A DNA stretch of 64,000 bases from Nakamurella aerolata (GTDB lineage: Bacteria > Actinomycetota > Actinomycetes > Mycobacteriales > Nakamurellaceae), in contig NZ_JABEND010000004.1 of the NCBI RefSeq assembly GCF_013002705.1, forward strand, positions 1 to 64,000. The letters run 5' to 3'. Made by a program: the position numbers and the translations under genes. Below, in pieces: positions 27,613 to 35,978 of this stretch; position 1 is the stretch's first letter, and every line of letters begins with the position of its first letter. The notes beneath the pieces were generated by a model. It worked only from the letters and a program-made list of their open reading frames with translations, ran no database searches and had not been told where the DNA came from.

Positions 27613-29207
27613 TTGGTCGCCGGCTCCTTGATGGCGGCGCCGTTGTTGGCCTCGGCGACGGCCTGCTTGGCATCGCCGCCGGGGTTGTCCGCGCCCTGGC
27701 CGGCGCGGACCTTGGCCTCGATCTGCGCGCCGGTGTCCGGGTCGACGCTCTTCCAGTAGCCGAAGGCCCGCTCCAGCACGTCCCCGTGCACGCCACCGAG
27801 CAGGTGCCCCGCAACGGTTTCCACGAAGGCGGCGCGCTGCTCGTCGTTCCACACCTCGCGCACCAGGGTGCCGGCCTGCGAGAAGTCGTCGTCGTCCGGA
27901 CGCAGCTCGTAGGCGGTGCGGACCATCTCACCGTCGGTGTCCCAGCCGTCCTCGGCCGGGCCGGTGAAGTCGGAGTACGGGCGGCCGAACGAGTTCGGTG
28001 CGTAGACCGGGGCGTCGCCGGAGTGCTCGAAGGCCATCGGCCCGTCGAAGGTGTAGGTGTTCACCTTCTCCGTCATGCCTTTGGTCCGGTTCACCGGGAG
28101 CTGGTGGTAGTTCGGGCCGATCCGGTACCTGTGGGTGTCGGCGTAGGCAAAGGTCCGGCCCAGCAACATCTTGTCGGGGGAGAACCCGATGCCGGGAACA
28201 ATGGCGCTCGGCTCGAACGCGGCCTGCTCGATCTCGGCGAAGAAGTTCTCGACGTTCCGGTTCAGCGTCATGGTGCCGACCTTGATCAGCGGATAGTCCT
28301 TGTGCGGCCAGATCTTTGTCAGGTCGAACGGGTTGATCCGGTAGGTCTTGGCGTCGTCGTACGGCATCACCTGCACCGACAGCGTCCAGCTCGGGAAATC
28401 GCCGCGGGCGATCGCCTCGTACAGGTCGCGGCGGTGGAAGTCGGCGTCCTCGCCGGCGATCTTCTCGGCCTGCTCGCCGGTCAGCCCGCGCACGCCCTGG
28501 TCCGAGTGGAAGTGGTACTTCACCCAGAACTTTTCGCCGGCCGCGTTGATCCACATGTAGGTGTGGCTGCCGTAGCCGTTCATCTCGCGCCAGCTGGCGG
28601 GGATGCCGCGATCGCCCATCAGGTAGGTGACCTGGTGCGCCGACTCCGGGTTCAGGCTCCAGAAGTCCCACTGCATGTTGTTGTCCCGCAGGCCGTTTCC
28701 GCCGCGACGCTTCTGGCTGCGGATGAAGTGCGGGAACTTCATGGTGTCCCGGATGAAGAAGATCGGGGTGTTGTTACCGACCAGGTCATAGTTGCCTTCC
28801 GAGGTGTAGAACTTCAACGCAAAGCCGCGCGGGTCACGCCAGGTGTCCGGGCTGCCCTGCTCGCCGGCCACCGTCGAGAAACGCGCCAGCATCTCGGATT
28901 TCGCGCCGGGCTGGAACAGCGCCGCCTTGGTGTAGGCGCTGACGTCTTCGGTGGTCTCGAACTCGCCGAAGGCGCCGCCGCCCTTGGCGTGCACGTTGCG
29001 CTCCGGCACCCGCTCCCGGTTGAAGTGCGCCATCTGCTCGAGGAAGTGCACGTCGTGCAACAGAATCGGGCCGTTCGACCCGACGGTCAGCGAGTTGCGG
29101 TCGGACTGCGCCGGCGCGCCGGTCGTGGTCTGTGACCCGGAAGCGTCGGCACCGGCCGGAAGGTCGGTGGGGGCTTGATCTTTCGGGAACTGGGCGGACT
29201 CGGACAC
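27600..29207 (-). CDS. katA: Monofunctional heme catalase
   Basis: Breaks hydrogen peroxide into water and oxygen in the cytosol. 535 aa. Conserved features: [19 protein letters not shown] with distal His (H73), [14 protein letters not shown] with distal Asn (N146), and [14 protein letters not shown] with the proximal Tyr heme ligand. A ~35-residue hydrophilic N-terminal extension and a ~50-residue Ala/Asn-rich C-terminus flank the core. The ATG at 29207 follows AAGGAGGAG closely. The Fur-family gene 159 bp upstream is in the same orientation, the arrangement of catR-catA in Streptomyces, so peroxide-sensitive repression is likely. Confidence 0.95.
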   Translation of the reverse strand: MSESAQFPKDQAPTDLPAGADASGSQTTTGAPAQSDRNSLTVGSNGPILLHDVHFLEQMAHFNRERVPERNVHAKGGGAFGEFETTEDVSAYTKAALFQPGAKSEMLARFSTVAGEQGSPDTWRDPRGFALKFYTSEGNYDLVGNNTPIFFIRDTMKFPHFIRSQKRRGGNGLRDNNMQWDFWSLNPESAHQVTYLMGDRGIPASWREMNGYGSHTYMWINAAGEKFWVKYHFHSDQGVRGLTGEQAEKIAGEDADFHRRDLYEAIARGDFPSWTLSVQVMPYDDAKTYRINPFDLTKIWPHKDYPLIKVGTMTLNRNVENFFAEIEQAAFEPSAIVPGIGFSPDKMLLGRTFAYADTHRYRIGPNYHQLPVNRTKGMTEKVNTYTFDGPMAFEHSGDAPVYAPNSFGRPYSDFTGPAEDGWDTDGEMVRTAYELRPDDDDFSQAGTLVREVWNDEQRAAFVETVAGHLLGGVHGDVLERAFGYWKSVDPDTGAQIEAKVRAGQGADNPGGDAKQAVAEANNGAAIKEPATNAAK

Positions 29208-29366
29208 TGCTCCTCCTTGGTGTTCGGTGTTGGTCGTGCTGTGCCGCGGGTGGTGCTGGTAGCTGGTCAGTCGAGGTGGGTGCGGTCGGTACTGGGCCGG
29301 AGTTGGCGCGGGTTGCGTGGTGGGTGCTCGTTGGTCTTGGGGCGCAACGGTTTCGGCGGCTGGCTC

Positions 29367-29828
29367 TCACGCATCCTGACGGGCGGATCGGCACTGCGGG
29401 CAGACTCCCCAGAACGTCACCTCGGCCTCGTCGATCAGGTAGCCGTTGTCGGTGGCCGGCGTCAGGCACGAGGCGGAGCCGTGCAGGCAAGCGACGTCGT
29501 TGATGCTGCCGCACTCTCGGCACACCACGTGGTGGTGGTTGTCGTCGGTGCCCAGCTCGAAAAGGGCGGGGGAGCCGGCCGGTTCGATGCGGCGCAGCAG
29601 GCCGGTTTCGGTGAGCACCCTTGCCACGTCGTACACCGCTTGGGTGGAGACCGAGCCGATCCGCGCTCGGACCGCGGCGGCCAGCGTGTCGACGCCGGCG
29701 TGCGGATGGTCCGCGACGGCGGCGAGCACCGCCAGCCGGGGGGCCGTCACCCGCAGGCCGACGCCGCGCAGCAACCCGGCGGCGTCGAGATCGACGGAGG
29801 GGGCGGGAGGCATCAGGCTCATCACCAT
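29367..29828 (-). CDS. Fur-family peroxide regulator (CatR/FurA-like)
   Basis: Metal-dependent repressor, 153 aa. Winged-helix part: GLRVTAPRLAVLAAVADHPHAGVDTLAAAVRAR..., with STQAVYDVARVL as recognition helix. Dimerisation part: DDNHHHVVCRECGSINDV and a C-terminal CPQC, giving the two CxxC pairs of the structural zinc site. Position upstream of catalase suggests it senses peroxide and represses katA. Start is ambiguous among ATG 29828, GTG 29825 and ATG 29822; no strong Shine-Dalgarno. The 29208-29366 spacer toward katA is G/T-rich and shows no other feature. Confidence 0.9.
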   Translation of the reverse strand: MVMSLMPPAPSVDLDAAGLLRGVGLRVTAPRLAVLAAVADHPHAGVDTLAAAVRARIGSVSTQAVYDVARVLTETGLLRRIEPAGSPALFELGTDDNHHHVVCRECGSINDVACLHGSASCLTPATDNGYLIDEAEVTFWGVCPQCRSARQDA

Positions 29829-29860
29829 CGAGCATCACAGCTTCTCTGGTACGAGTCAAG

Positions 29861-29880
29861 AAAACGATCGGGTCGATTTT
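29861..29880. promoter_or_regulatory. A/T-rich imperfect palindrome upstream of the Fur-family gene
   Basis: AAAACGA at 29861-29867 faces TCGATTTT at 29873-29880 in an otherwise GC-rich spacer, about 35 bp before the regulator start. Candidate autoregulatory Fur/CatR box; the match to a consensus was not tested. Confidence 0.35.
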
Positions 29881-29973
29881 TCTGTGAATGACCGGGGTGG
29901 TGGTGACGCACGGTAGTGCCGGGCTCGGCCGCGGTCGAGCCGATCCGCAGCTGTGCCGAGCGAGCGGATCGCC

Positions 29974-29979
29974 TACCGT
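29974..29979 (+). promoter_or_regulatory. -10 box of a leaderless promoter
   Basis: TACCGT ends 6 nt before the ATG at 29986, and no Shine-Dalgarno is present. Transcription would start at or next to the start codon. Confidence 0.45.
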
Positions 29980-29985
29980 CGAAGC

Positions 29986-30282
29986 ATGTTGATTGCCTTC
30001 TCTGTTGCGCCCTCCGGAACCGGCGACTCGGTGTCCGACGCCGTCGCGAAGGCGGTGCGGGTGGTCCGGGAGTCCGGTCTGCCCAACCGCACCGACGCGA
30101 TGTTCACCACCATCGAAGGTGACTGGGACGAGTGCATGGACGTGGTGAAGCGTGCCTGCGAGGCGGCAGGTGCGGGTGCAGGGCGGGTGTCGCTGGTGCT
30201 CAAGGCCGACATCCGGCCCGGCCACACCGGCGAGCTCGACGGCAAGGTGCGCAGGGTGGAGGAGCGCCTCGCCGACAGCTGA
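29986..30282 (+). CDS. Thiamine-binding protein of the MTH1187/YkoF family (DUF77)
   Basis: 98-aa cytosolic protein with the ferredoxin-like pattern of this family: MLIAFSVAPSGTGDSVSDAVAKAVRVVRESGL, then FTTIEGDWDECMDVVKRACEA and RVSLVLKADIRPG. Family members bind thiamine or related pyrimidines; the physiological role is not settled. The ATG at 29986 is chosen because it matches the usual family N-terminus and has a TACCGT box 6 nt upstream. It stands alone between divergent Fur-katA and the convergent sodA. Confidence 0.88.
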   Translation: MLIAFSVAPSGTGDSVSDAVAKAVRVVRESGLPNRTDAMFTTIEGDWDECMDVVKRACEAAGAGAGRVSLVLKADIRPGHTGELDGKVRRVEERLADS

Positions 30283-30373
30283 CCGGCTGCTTGCTACCGG
30301 GCCGGCCCTGTGCAGTTTGCCGCTGTCCTCCGCGCCGCGGCGCGGGCGGGCAGCGCTGGTGAAGAACGCGAAA

Positions 30374-30409
30374 AGGGCGCAGCCGCTGAGATCTCAGCGG
30401 CTGCGCCCT
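30374..30409 (-). terminator. 36-bp perfect palindrome, intrinsic terminator of sodA
   Basis: Positions 30374-30391 are exactly complementary to 30392-30409, with AGGGCGCAGCCGC on the outer stem. On the minus strand it is followed by a T run (from AAAA at 30371-30374), so it is a canonical intrinsic terminator for sodA; it can also stop the facing small gene. Confidence 0.88.
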
Positions 30410-30500
30410 CTCCCTGCGCTTCCCAGTTCCCGGCGCTTGAACTGCGCTCGTGTTGCGCTGCGTTCGGGTGCCCCTCGGGGCCGGACGCGAGGGCGTCAGC

Positions 30501-31127
30501 TCAGTTCGGGATCACCAGGCCGGGGGTCTTGGTGCGGGCCTCGTCGAGGCGCTTCTGCGCGTCCGCCCAGTTGACCACGTTCCACCAGGCCTTCACGTAG
30601 TCGGGCTTGACGTTCTTGTAGTCCAGGTAGAACGCGTGCTCCCACATGTCCAGCAGCACGATCGGGATCTGGGCGGCCGGCAGGTTGCCCTGCTGGTCGT
30701 ACAGCTGGTACAGGTTCAGCCGCTGGCCAAGGGTGTCCCAGGCCAGGATGGACCAGCCGGACCCCATGATCGAGGTGGCGTTGGCGGTAAACTGGTTGCG
30801 GAAGCCGTCGAACGAGCCGAAGTACTCGTCGATGGCGGCCGCCAGTTCGCCGTCCGGCTTGTCGCCGCCGTCCGGCGACATGTTCGGCCAGAAGATCGAG
30901 TGGTTGACGTGCCCACCGAGGTTGAACGCCAGCGACTTCTCCAGCCCGGCGAGGGTGTCGAACGATTCCTTCTCGCGGGCCTCCTCCATCTTCTCGAGGG
31001 TGGAGTTGGCGCCGGCCACGTAGGTGGCGTGGTGCTTGTCGTGATGCAGCTGCATGATGGTGCCGGAGATGTGTGGCTCCAGGGCGCCGTAGTCGTACGG
31101 CAGATCCGGAAGGTTGTACACAGCCAC
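30501..31127 (-). CDS. sodA: Superoxide dismutase (Mn/Fe type)
   Basis: Converts superoxide to oxygen and hydrogen peroxide. 208 aa, the size of mycobacterial SodA. Metal ligands are visible in [11 protein letters not shown] (H28), [15 protein letters not shown] (second His), and [12 protein letters not shown] (Asp and His). The GTG at 31127 is chosen: AAGGAGG lies 8 nt upstream and [20 protein letters not shown] is the standard N-terminus. An upstream in-frame start (31292) would add ~55 residues not found in the family. Catalase lies 3 kb away, together forming a small oxidative-stress neighbourhood. Confidence 0.96.
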   Translation of the reverse strand: MAVYNLPDLPYDYGALEPHISGTIMQLHHDKHHATYVAGANSTLEKMEEAREKESFDTLAGLEKSLAFNLGGHVNHSIFWPNMSPDGGDKPDGELAAAIDEYFGSFDGFRNQFTANATSIMGSGWSILAWDTLGQRLNLYQLYDQQGNLPAAQIPIVLLDMWEHAFYLDYKNVKPDYVKAWWNVVNWADAQKRLDEARTKTPGLVIPN

Positions 31128-31155
31128 GTCAAAGGCCTCCTTGAGTTGACGGTTC

Positions 31156-31184
31156 ACCCTGCGAACCCAGTGATCTCGCAGGGT
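31156..31184 (-). promoter_or_regulatory. Hairpin in the sodA leader
   Basis: ACCCTGCGA (31156-31164) pairs perfectly with TCGCAGGGT (31176-31184) over 11 nt, just upstream of the sodA ribosome-binding site. It may affect mRNA stability or translation; its function is unknown. Confidence 0.4.
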
Positions 31185-31323
31185 CAGTTGGCGGTCGGGC
31201 TCAGGCCCGTCCGTCCTGCCACGTTCGACCCTACTCGGCGCCCACCTGCCCGGCAGCGCGAGGAATCCCACCCGAGCCGTCCTTGACTTCAAGCGCGGTT
31301 GAGGTGCTAACCGTTCCGCGTCA

Positions 31324-33123
31324 TCAGCCCCACGAAGGGATGATGATCTCCGCGGTGAGCCGGGCGTTGGTGATCAGGTAACCGTTGAGAATTGGATACA
31401 TCCAGATGAAGTTCGCCACCACGATCCCGACGTACGCCGCAACAATCCCATAGGCCAGCAATCTTCGCTCGGTGCCTAATCGGCGCGATCCGAGGATGTC
31501 GCCGAGCACCAGCACGATGCCGAGGATCAGGAACGGCGCCAGCGCGGTGGCGTAGAAGAAGTACATCTGCCGGTCGAGGTTGGTGAACCACGGCACGTAC
31601 CCGGCGGCGTAGGCCACCACCACGGCCGCGTAGCGCCAGTCCAGCCGGCCGATCATCTTCCACAGTGCCCAGCCGAGAATGGGCAGCGCGATGAACCACA
31701 TCGCCGGGGTGCCGGCCAGGAAGATCCTGGCCTGGCAGTCGCCCTGGCACTGACTTCCGTTGTCCTGCACGTAGTACAGCACCGGGCGCAGGCTCATCGG
31801 CCACACCCAGGGTTTGGATTCCCACGGATGCCGGGCGCCGGGATCGGAGTTGCCGGCCCCAGGGGCGCCAGGGGTGAGCAGCGTCGAGTGGAAGCTGAGC
31901 ATGTTCCACGTCCACTGCCAGAACGAGTTGTGGAACAGCCCGCCGATCGCTTTCAGCCCGTTCTGGCCGTGCCAGTCCAGCGAGTCGGCGGCGTAGACGT
32001 GCCTGGCCCAGGCCGATTCGCTGGCGAACCAGGCCCACCAGCTCGCCACGTAGGTGCCCAGGCCGATCACCACGTACGACCACAACGACGGCAACGCGTC
32101 CCGGCGCAGCATGCCCAGCAGCGGGCGTCGTACCCCGAATTCCCTGCGCGCCAGGATGTCCCAGATCACCGAGAGCACCCCGAAGAACGCGATCCAATAG
32201 ATGCCCGACCACTTCACCGCGGTCGCGCAGCCCAGCAGCACCCCGGTGGCGAACCGCCACCAGCGGAACCCGAGCTTGATCCCCCACGGGGTGTCGGCGC
32301 CCGGCGCGCCGCCAAGGCCAGCCGCCGCGGCGGCCAGCCGTTTGCGCACCTGAGCGCGGTCGCAGAGCAGGGTGGCGAACGCGCCGAGGACGAACATCTC
32401 CTGGAACACGTCCAGCAGCGCGGTCCGCGCCATCACATGGCTGACCCCGTCACAGATCAGCAGCACCCCGGCGATCCCGCCGAGCAGCGTCGAGCCGGTC
32501 AGCCGGCGGGCCACCCTGATAATCAGGATGATGCAGATGATCCCGGCGATCGCCGAGGCGAACCGCCAGCCGAACGGGTTGTAGCCGAACATCCACTCGC
32601 TGAGCGCGATCAGCTGCTTGCCCAGCGGCGGGTGCACCACCAGCCCGTAGCCGTAGTTCTCCTCGATGCCGCCCAGCCGCACCATCTCGGCGGCGTTGAT
32701 GGCGTAGTACTTCTCGTCGAAGATCGGCGTGCCGCGGTCGGTGGCCATGCCGATGTCCCAGAACCGGATGACGCCGCCGATGGCAGCCAGCACCAGGGTG
32801 ACCAGCCAGCCGCGCAGCCGGTCGGCCGGCGGCTCGGCCGGCAGCAGCCGGCGCCGCGGGGGCCTGGGCTTGCGGGCCGGGGGCACCGCGCCGATCGGCA
32901 CCACGTCGGCGTCGTCGGCCCGCTCGTCCGCCGGTTCGGTGGCGCCGGCGCTCGGTCCGCGCAACGTGAGATCGTCGGGCCCTGCCGGTTCGGTCAGCGC
33001 CGTCGGCGCGCTCGGCCCGGTCTTGGTATCGGCGTGCTCGTTCGGATCCAGCACGGCGACCGTGCCGGGGGTGCGCTCGCCCAGGTCCGCGGCGGTCGGC
33101 TCGTCGGGCCGGTGGGGGCGCAT
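31324..33123 (-). CDS. pmt: Protein O-mannosyltransferase (PMT, GT39 family)
   Basis: Polytopic membrane enzyme transferring mannose from polyprenyl-phosphate-mannose to secreted proteins during export. 599 aa. After a ~100-residue Pro/Asp/Arg-rich cytoplasmic N-terminus come about ten hydrophobic segments. The first extracytoplasmic loop holds the acidic motif [14 protein letters not shown], expected to contain the catalytic Asp-Glu, and [28 protein letters not shown] also fits PMT. The ATG at 33123 is only 25 bp from the divergent rsmI start. This pmt-rsmI divergent arrangement is common in actinobacteria. Confidence 0.92.
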   Translation of the reverse strand: MRPHRPDEPTAADLGERTPGTVAVLDPNEHADTKTGPSAPTALTEPAGPDDLTLRGPSAGATEPADERADDADVVPIGAVPPARKPRPPRRRLLPAEPPADRLRGWLVTLVLAAIGGVIRFWDIGMATDRGTPIFDEKYYAINAAEMVRLGGIEENYGYGLVVHPPLGKQLIALSEWMFGYNPFGWRFASAIAGIICIILIIRVARRLTGSTLLGGIAGVLLICDGVSHVMARTALLDVFQEMFVLGAFATLLCDRAQVRKRLAAAAAGLGGAPGADTPWGIKLGFRWWRFATGVLLGCATAVKWSGIYWIAFFGVLSVIWDILARREFGVRRPLLGMLRRDALPSLWSYVVIGLGTYVASWWAWFASESAWARHVYAADSLDWHGQNGLKAIGGLFHNSFWQWTWNMLSFHSTLLTPGAPGAGNSDPGARHPWESKPWVWPMSLRPVLYYVQDNGSQCQGDCQARIFLAGTPAMWFIALPILGWALWKMIGRLDWRYAAVVVAYAAGYVPWFTNLDRQMYFFYATALAPFLILGIVLVLGDILGSRRLGTERRLLAYGIVAAYVGIVVANFIWMYPILNGYLITNARLTAEIIIPSWG

Positions 33124-33131
33124 GACTAGCA

Positions 33132-33141
33132 ATCGTAGGGT
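33132..33141. promoter_or_regulatory. Overlapping back-to-back -10 boxes for pmt and rsmI
   Basis: TAGGGT (33136-33141, plus strand) ends 7 nt before the rsmI ATG. TACGAT (33137-33132, minus strand) ends 8 nt before the pmt ATG. The two boxes share two bases and the whole spacer is 25 bp. Both mRNAs would be leaderless or nearly so, with -35 regions inside each other's coding sequence. Confidence 0.5.
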
Positions 33142-33148
33142 GAGCCAG

Positions 33149-34078
33149 ATGAGAACGGAGCCGCCGCTGGGTGCCCAGGGTGCTGACGGTGCTGACGACG
33201 CCGCTGGCGCTGATCACTCTGGTGGCACTGCGCGTGCCGGGGGAGCTGCCGGTGGTGGGCGGTTGGTGCTGGGCGGGACGCCGCTGGGCCGCCCGGCCGA
33301 CGCCTCGCCCGCGTTGGTCGAGGCGCTGCGGACGGCGGACGTCATCGCCGCCGAAGACACCAGGCGGCTGCGCCGGCTGGCCGGCGACCTCGGCGTCCCG
33401 ATCACCGCGCACCTGGTCTCGTACTACGAGTCGGTGGAGCAGTCGCGCATCCCCGGCCTGCTGGAACGGATCGCCGCCGGCGACACCGTGCTGTTGGTGA
33501 CGGACGCCGGCATGCCATCGGTGTCCGATCCGGGCTACCGGCTGGTCGCCGCCGCCGCCGACGCCGGGCTGCTGGTGACGTCGGTGCCGGGGCCGTCCGC
33601 GGTGCTGACCGCGCTGGCACTGTCAGGACTGCCGAGCGACCGATTCACCTTCGAGGGCTTCCCACCGCGGAAAACCGGTGAGCGGCAACGGTTTCTGGCC
33701 GAGCTGGCCGGCGAACGCCGCACCATGGTGTTCTTCGAATCGGTGCACAGGCTGCAGGCCAGCCTTGATGCGATGGTGCAGGCCTTAGACGCCGACCGGC
33801 CGGCCGCGCTGTGCCGTGAGCTCACCAAGACCTATGAAGAGGTTCGCCGCGGCACCCTCGGTGAGATCGCTGCCGGGGCGGGCGACGTCAAGGGCGAGGT
33901 GACGCTGGTGGTGGCCGGCGCCAGCGGTCAGGTGCGGGTGCCGGCCGCGGACGAGCTGGCGGCGGCGGTTGCCGAGCTGGTGGACGCGGGTTCGTCCCGC
34001 CGCGATGCCGTCGACGCCGTCGCCGCAAGGCACGGCCTGGCCCGGCGTGCGGTGTACGCCGCCGCCACCGCCCGCTGA
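33149..34078 (+). CDS. rsmI: 16S rRNA (cytidine-1402-2'-O)-methyltransferase
   Basis: Methylates the 2'-OH of C1402 in 16S rRNA with S-adenosylmethionine. 309 aa. The tetrapyrrole-methylase fold is clear: GRLVLGGTPLGRPADASP (normally ATPIGNP), VIAAEDTRRLRRLAG, VLLVTDAGMPSVSDPGYRLV, SVPGPSAVLTALALSGL, FEGFPPRKTGER and CRELTKTYEEVRRGTL. The ATG at 33149 is supported by the 7-nt distance to TAGGGT; the first ~35 residues are Gly/Ala/Asp-rich and extra to the family. Divergent from pmt. Confidence 0.94.
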   Translation: MRTEPPLGAQGADGADDAAGADHSGGTARAGGAAGGGRLVLGGTPLGRPADASPALVEALRTADVIAAEDTRRLRRLAGDLGVPITAHLVSYYESVEQSRIPGLLERIAAGDTVLLVTDAGMPSVSDPGYRLVAAAADAGLLVTSVPGPSAVLTALALSGLPSDRFTFEGFPPRKTGERQRFLAELAGERRTMVFFESVHRLQASLDAMVQALDADRPAALCRELTKTYEEVRRGTLGEIAAGAGDVKGEVTLVVAGASGQVRVPAADELAAAVAELVDAGSSRRDAVDAVAARHGLARRAVYAAATAR

Positions 34079-34148
34079 GCCGACCCGGCGCGGGCCGGCG
34101 GCGCGGGTCAGCGGGATCTGACCGGGCGGCGCGGCTGGACGCCGGCAC

Positions 34149-34154
34149 TAGGGT
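34149..34154 (+). promoter_or_regulatory. -10 box of a leaderless promoter (YqeY gene)
   Basis: TAGGGT ends 7 nt before the ATG at 34162; there is no Shine-Dalgarno. Confidence 0.5.
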
Positions 34155-34161
34155 TGGCGTC

Positions 34162-34638
34162 ATGGCTGAACCCGCCGAGCTCAAGCAGCGGATCCGCACC
34201 GACCTCACCGCGGCGATGAAGTCGCGTGACCAGCTGGTCACCGGCACGCTGCGGATGGCGCTGGCCGCGATCACCAACGAAGAGGTCGCAGGTACCAGCG
34301 CCAAGGAGCTCACCGACCCCGACGTGGTGCGGGTGTTGACCCGAGAAGTGAAGAAGCGCAACGAGTCTGCCGAGGTGTACGCCGGTGCCGGCCGCTCCGA
34401 GCTGGCCGACAACGAGCGGGCCGAGGCGGCGATCCTGGAGCGCTACCTGCCGCAGCAGCTCACCGACGCCGAGCTCACCGACCTGGTGGACGGGGCCGTC
34501 GCCGAGGTTGCCGGCGGCGGTGAGCAGCCGGGGATGAAGCAGATGGGCCAGGTGATCAAGGCCGCCAATGACAAGGCCGCCGGTCGGGCCGACGGCAAGC
34601 GCATCGCCGACGCGGTGAAGCAGCGGCTGTCCGGCTGA
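34162..34638 (+). CDS. GatB/YqeY domain protein
   Basis: 158-aa protein of the YqeY family, related to the tail domain of the aspartyl/glutamyl-tRNA amidotransferase B subunit. Visible: LKQRIRTDLTAAMKSRDQLVTGTLRMALAAI, VLTREVKKRNESAEVYAGAGR, LADNERAEAAILERYLPQQL and GQVIKAANDKAAGRADGKRIADAVKQRL. The function in free-standing form is not established; a tRNA-binding or protein-quality role has been suggested. ATG preceded by a TAGGGT box. Single-gene unit followed by a strong hairpin. Confidence 0.92.
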   Translation: MAEPAELKQRIRTDLTAAMKSRDQLVTGTLRMALAAITNEEVAGTSAKELTDPDVVRVLTREVKKRNESAEVYAGAGRSELADNERAEAAILERYLPQQLTDAELTDLVDGAVAEVAGGGEQPGMKQMGQVIKAANDKAAGRADGKRIADAVKQRLSG

Positions 34639-34706
34639 GAGTGCCGCCTGCTCGCCGAACACGGGCAACCGCTTCTCGCCGGAGGACCGGCCACCGAATG
34701 CATCGT

Positions 34707-34748
34707 CGCGGAAGATCGTGCACCGACTATGGGGCACGATCTTCCGCG
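34707..34748 (+). terminator. Perfect 15-bp stem-loop after the YqeY gene
   Basis: CGCGGAAGATCGTGC (34707-34721) pairs exactly with 34734-34748 over a 12-nt loop, 69 nt after the stop and 46 nt before the next gene. Confidence 0.75.
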
Positions 34749-34793
34749 TTCGTGCACGTGCAACCCATCGACCGCCCGGCACGTCAGACCGGC

Positions 34794-35951
34794 ATGAGAA
34801 CCGGCACCAGCTCAGCGCGCGCCAGCGGCCCGCTGCGGGCGCCGGTGTGGCCGGCCGTGCTCGCCGCAGCGACAGCAGTCGTGTTGGTGAGCGGCTGCGG
34901 TGGCGTCACCGGCGTCGCGCAACCAGTCGGGGCACCCGCAGCGGTGAGCTCGGTTGACGTCCCGCCGCCGTCCGCACCGGCCGGTGTCGGCGGCGCTCCG
35001 CAGCTGACCGGCGGCGGACCGGCCGTCGTGATCGACGCCAACCCGGCCACCGTCGGCGGCAAGCAGCGTGGCTACACCATCACCGTGTTCGCCGACGGTC
35101 AGGTGCAGCGTCCCACCGCCGACGGCATCGGCATGGAGAAGTTCTCGGTGCCCGTCGGCCAGGTGCAGCAGCTCGTCGACCTGGCCTACCGCGGCGGCCT
35201 GTTCGACAGCCCGGAGCCCACCATCCGGATCAGCGACGTCGGGTCCACCACGCTGCGGTTGTCCGTCGGCGGCCGGGACGCCGAGGTGACCGTCGACGGC
35301 ACCGGCGCCGCCGCTCTGACCGACAGCGACCCGGTGTCGGGTGCCGTCGTCGCCATCGAGCGGGCGGTGGCCGGGTGGAAACCCAGCAAGGCCGCGCAGA
35401 TCAGCTACCCGGACAGCCTGATGGTGCAGGCGAGCGCCACCACCAGCAGGCCGCGTTCCGCCGCTGCGGCGTGGCCGCTGCCGACGGCACCGCAGAAACT
35501 CTTTGCCGAGCGCTCCTGCGCGAAGCTGACCGGCGCCGACATCGCAGCCCTTGCCAAGCTGGTCCGCAGCAGGGAAGACGTCAGCACGGTGGTGCCGACA
35601 TCGGACCCGGCGATGCCGTTCGTCGAGCTGAACTGGGGCCGGCTCGACCTGATCTGCAGCGGCCGCACCAAACAGCCACCCGCCGTCGACCCGTACGGTG
35701 CCGGCTACCACCCCAACCAGATCACCGGGCTCTCCGGCGAGCACCGGCCGGCCGACGCCTGGGACCGGCTGGTCGCGGCCGCCGTCCTCGATGCCCGGCT
35801 GGAACGGCTGTCGGTCTATACCGCCAGTGCCGGCGGCACCGCGGTGCTCGACGTTTCTCTCAGCGCGGGTGCGAGCAGCGGGTCGACGGGTCGAGAGTTC
35901 CGCATCGAACGGTCCACCGGAAAGGTGCTGGCCGAGCGCCCCGGCCGCTGA
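34794..35951 (+). CDS. Lipoprotein of unknown function
   Basis: 385 aa. The N-terminus (Arg-containing n-region, ALAAATAVVLVSGC) is a lipoprotein signal with lipobox VSGC, so the mature protein should be anchored to the outer face of the membrane. Residues ~40-75 are a Pro/Ala/Ser linker. The rest is a mixed globular sequence with YTITVFADGQVQRP, FSVPVGQVQQLVDLAYRGGLF and, in the second half, RSCAKLTGADIAALAKLVRSRED...LNWGRLDLICSG with two cysteines that could form a disulfide. I recognise no family. The start at 34794 is chosen to give a proper signal; an earlier in-frame start would bury it. Tail-to-tail with dctA. Confidence 0.8.
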   Translation: MRTGTSSARASGPLRAPVWPAVLAAATAVVLVSGCGGVTGVAQPVGAPAAVSSVDVPPPSAPAGVGGAPQLTGGGPAVVIDANPATVGGKQRGYTITVFADGQVQRPTADGIGMEKFSVPVGQVQQLVDLAYRGGLFDSPEPTIRISDVGSTTLRLSVGGRDAEVTVDGTGAAALTDSDPVSGAVVAIERAVAGWKPSKAAQISYPDSLMVQASATTSRPRSAAAAWPLPTAPQKLFAERSCAKLTGADIAALAKLVRSREDVSTVVPTSDPAMPFVELNWGRLDLICSGRTKQPPAVDPYGAGYHPNQITGLSGEHRPADAWDRLVAAAVLDARLERLSVYTASAGGTAVLDVSLSAGASSGSTGREFRIERSTGKVLAERPGR

Positions 35952-35978
35952 CCGGAATCACTCGTCGCCGGGCCAGGC

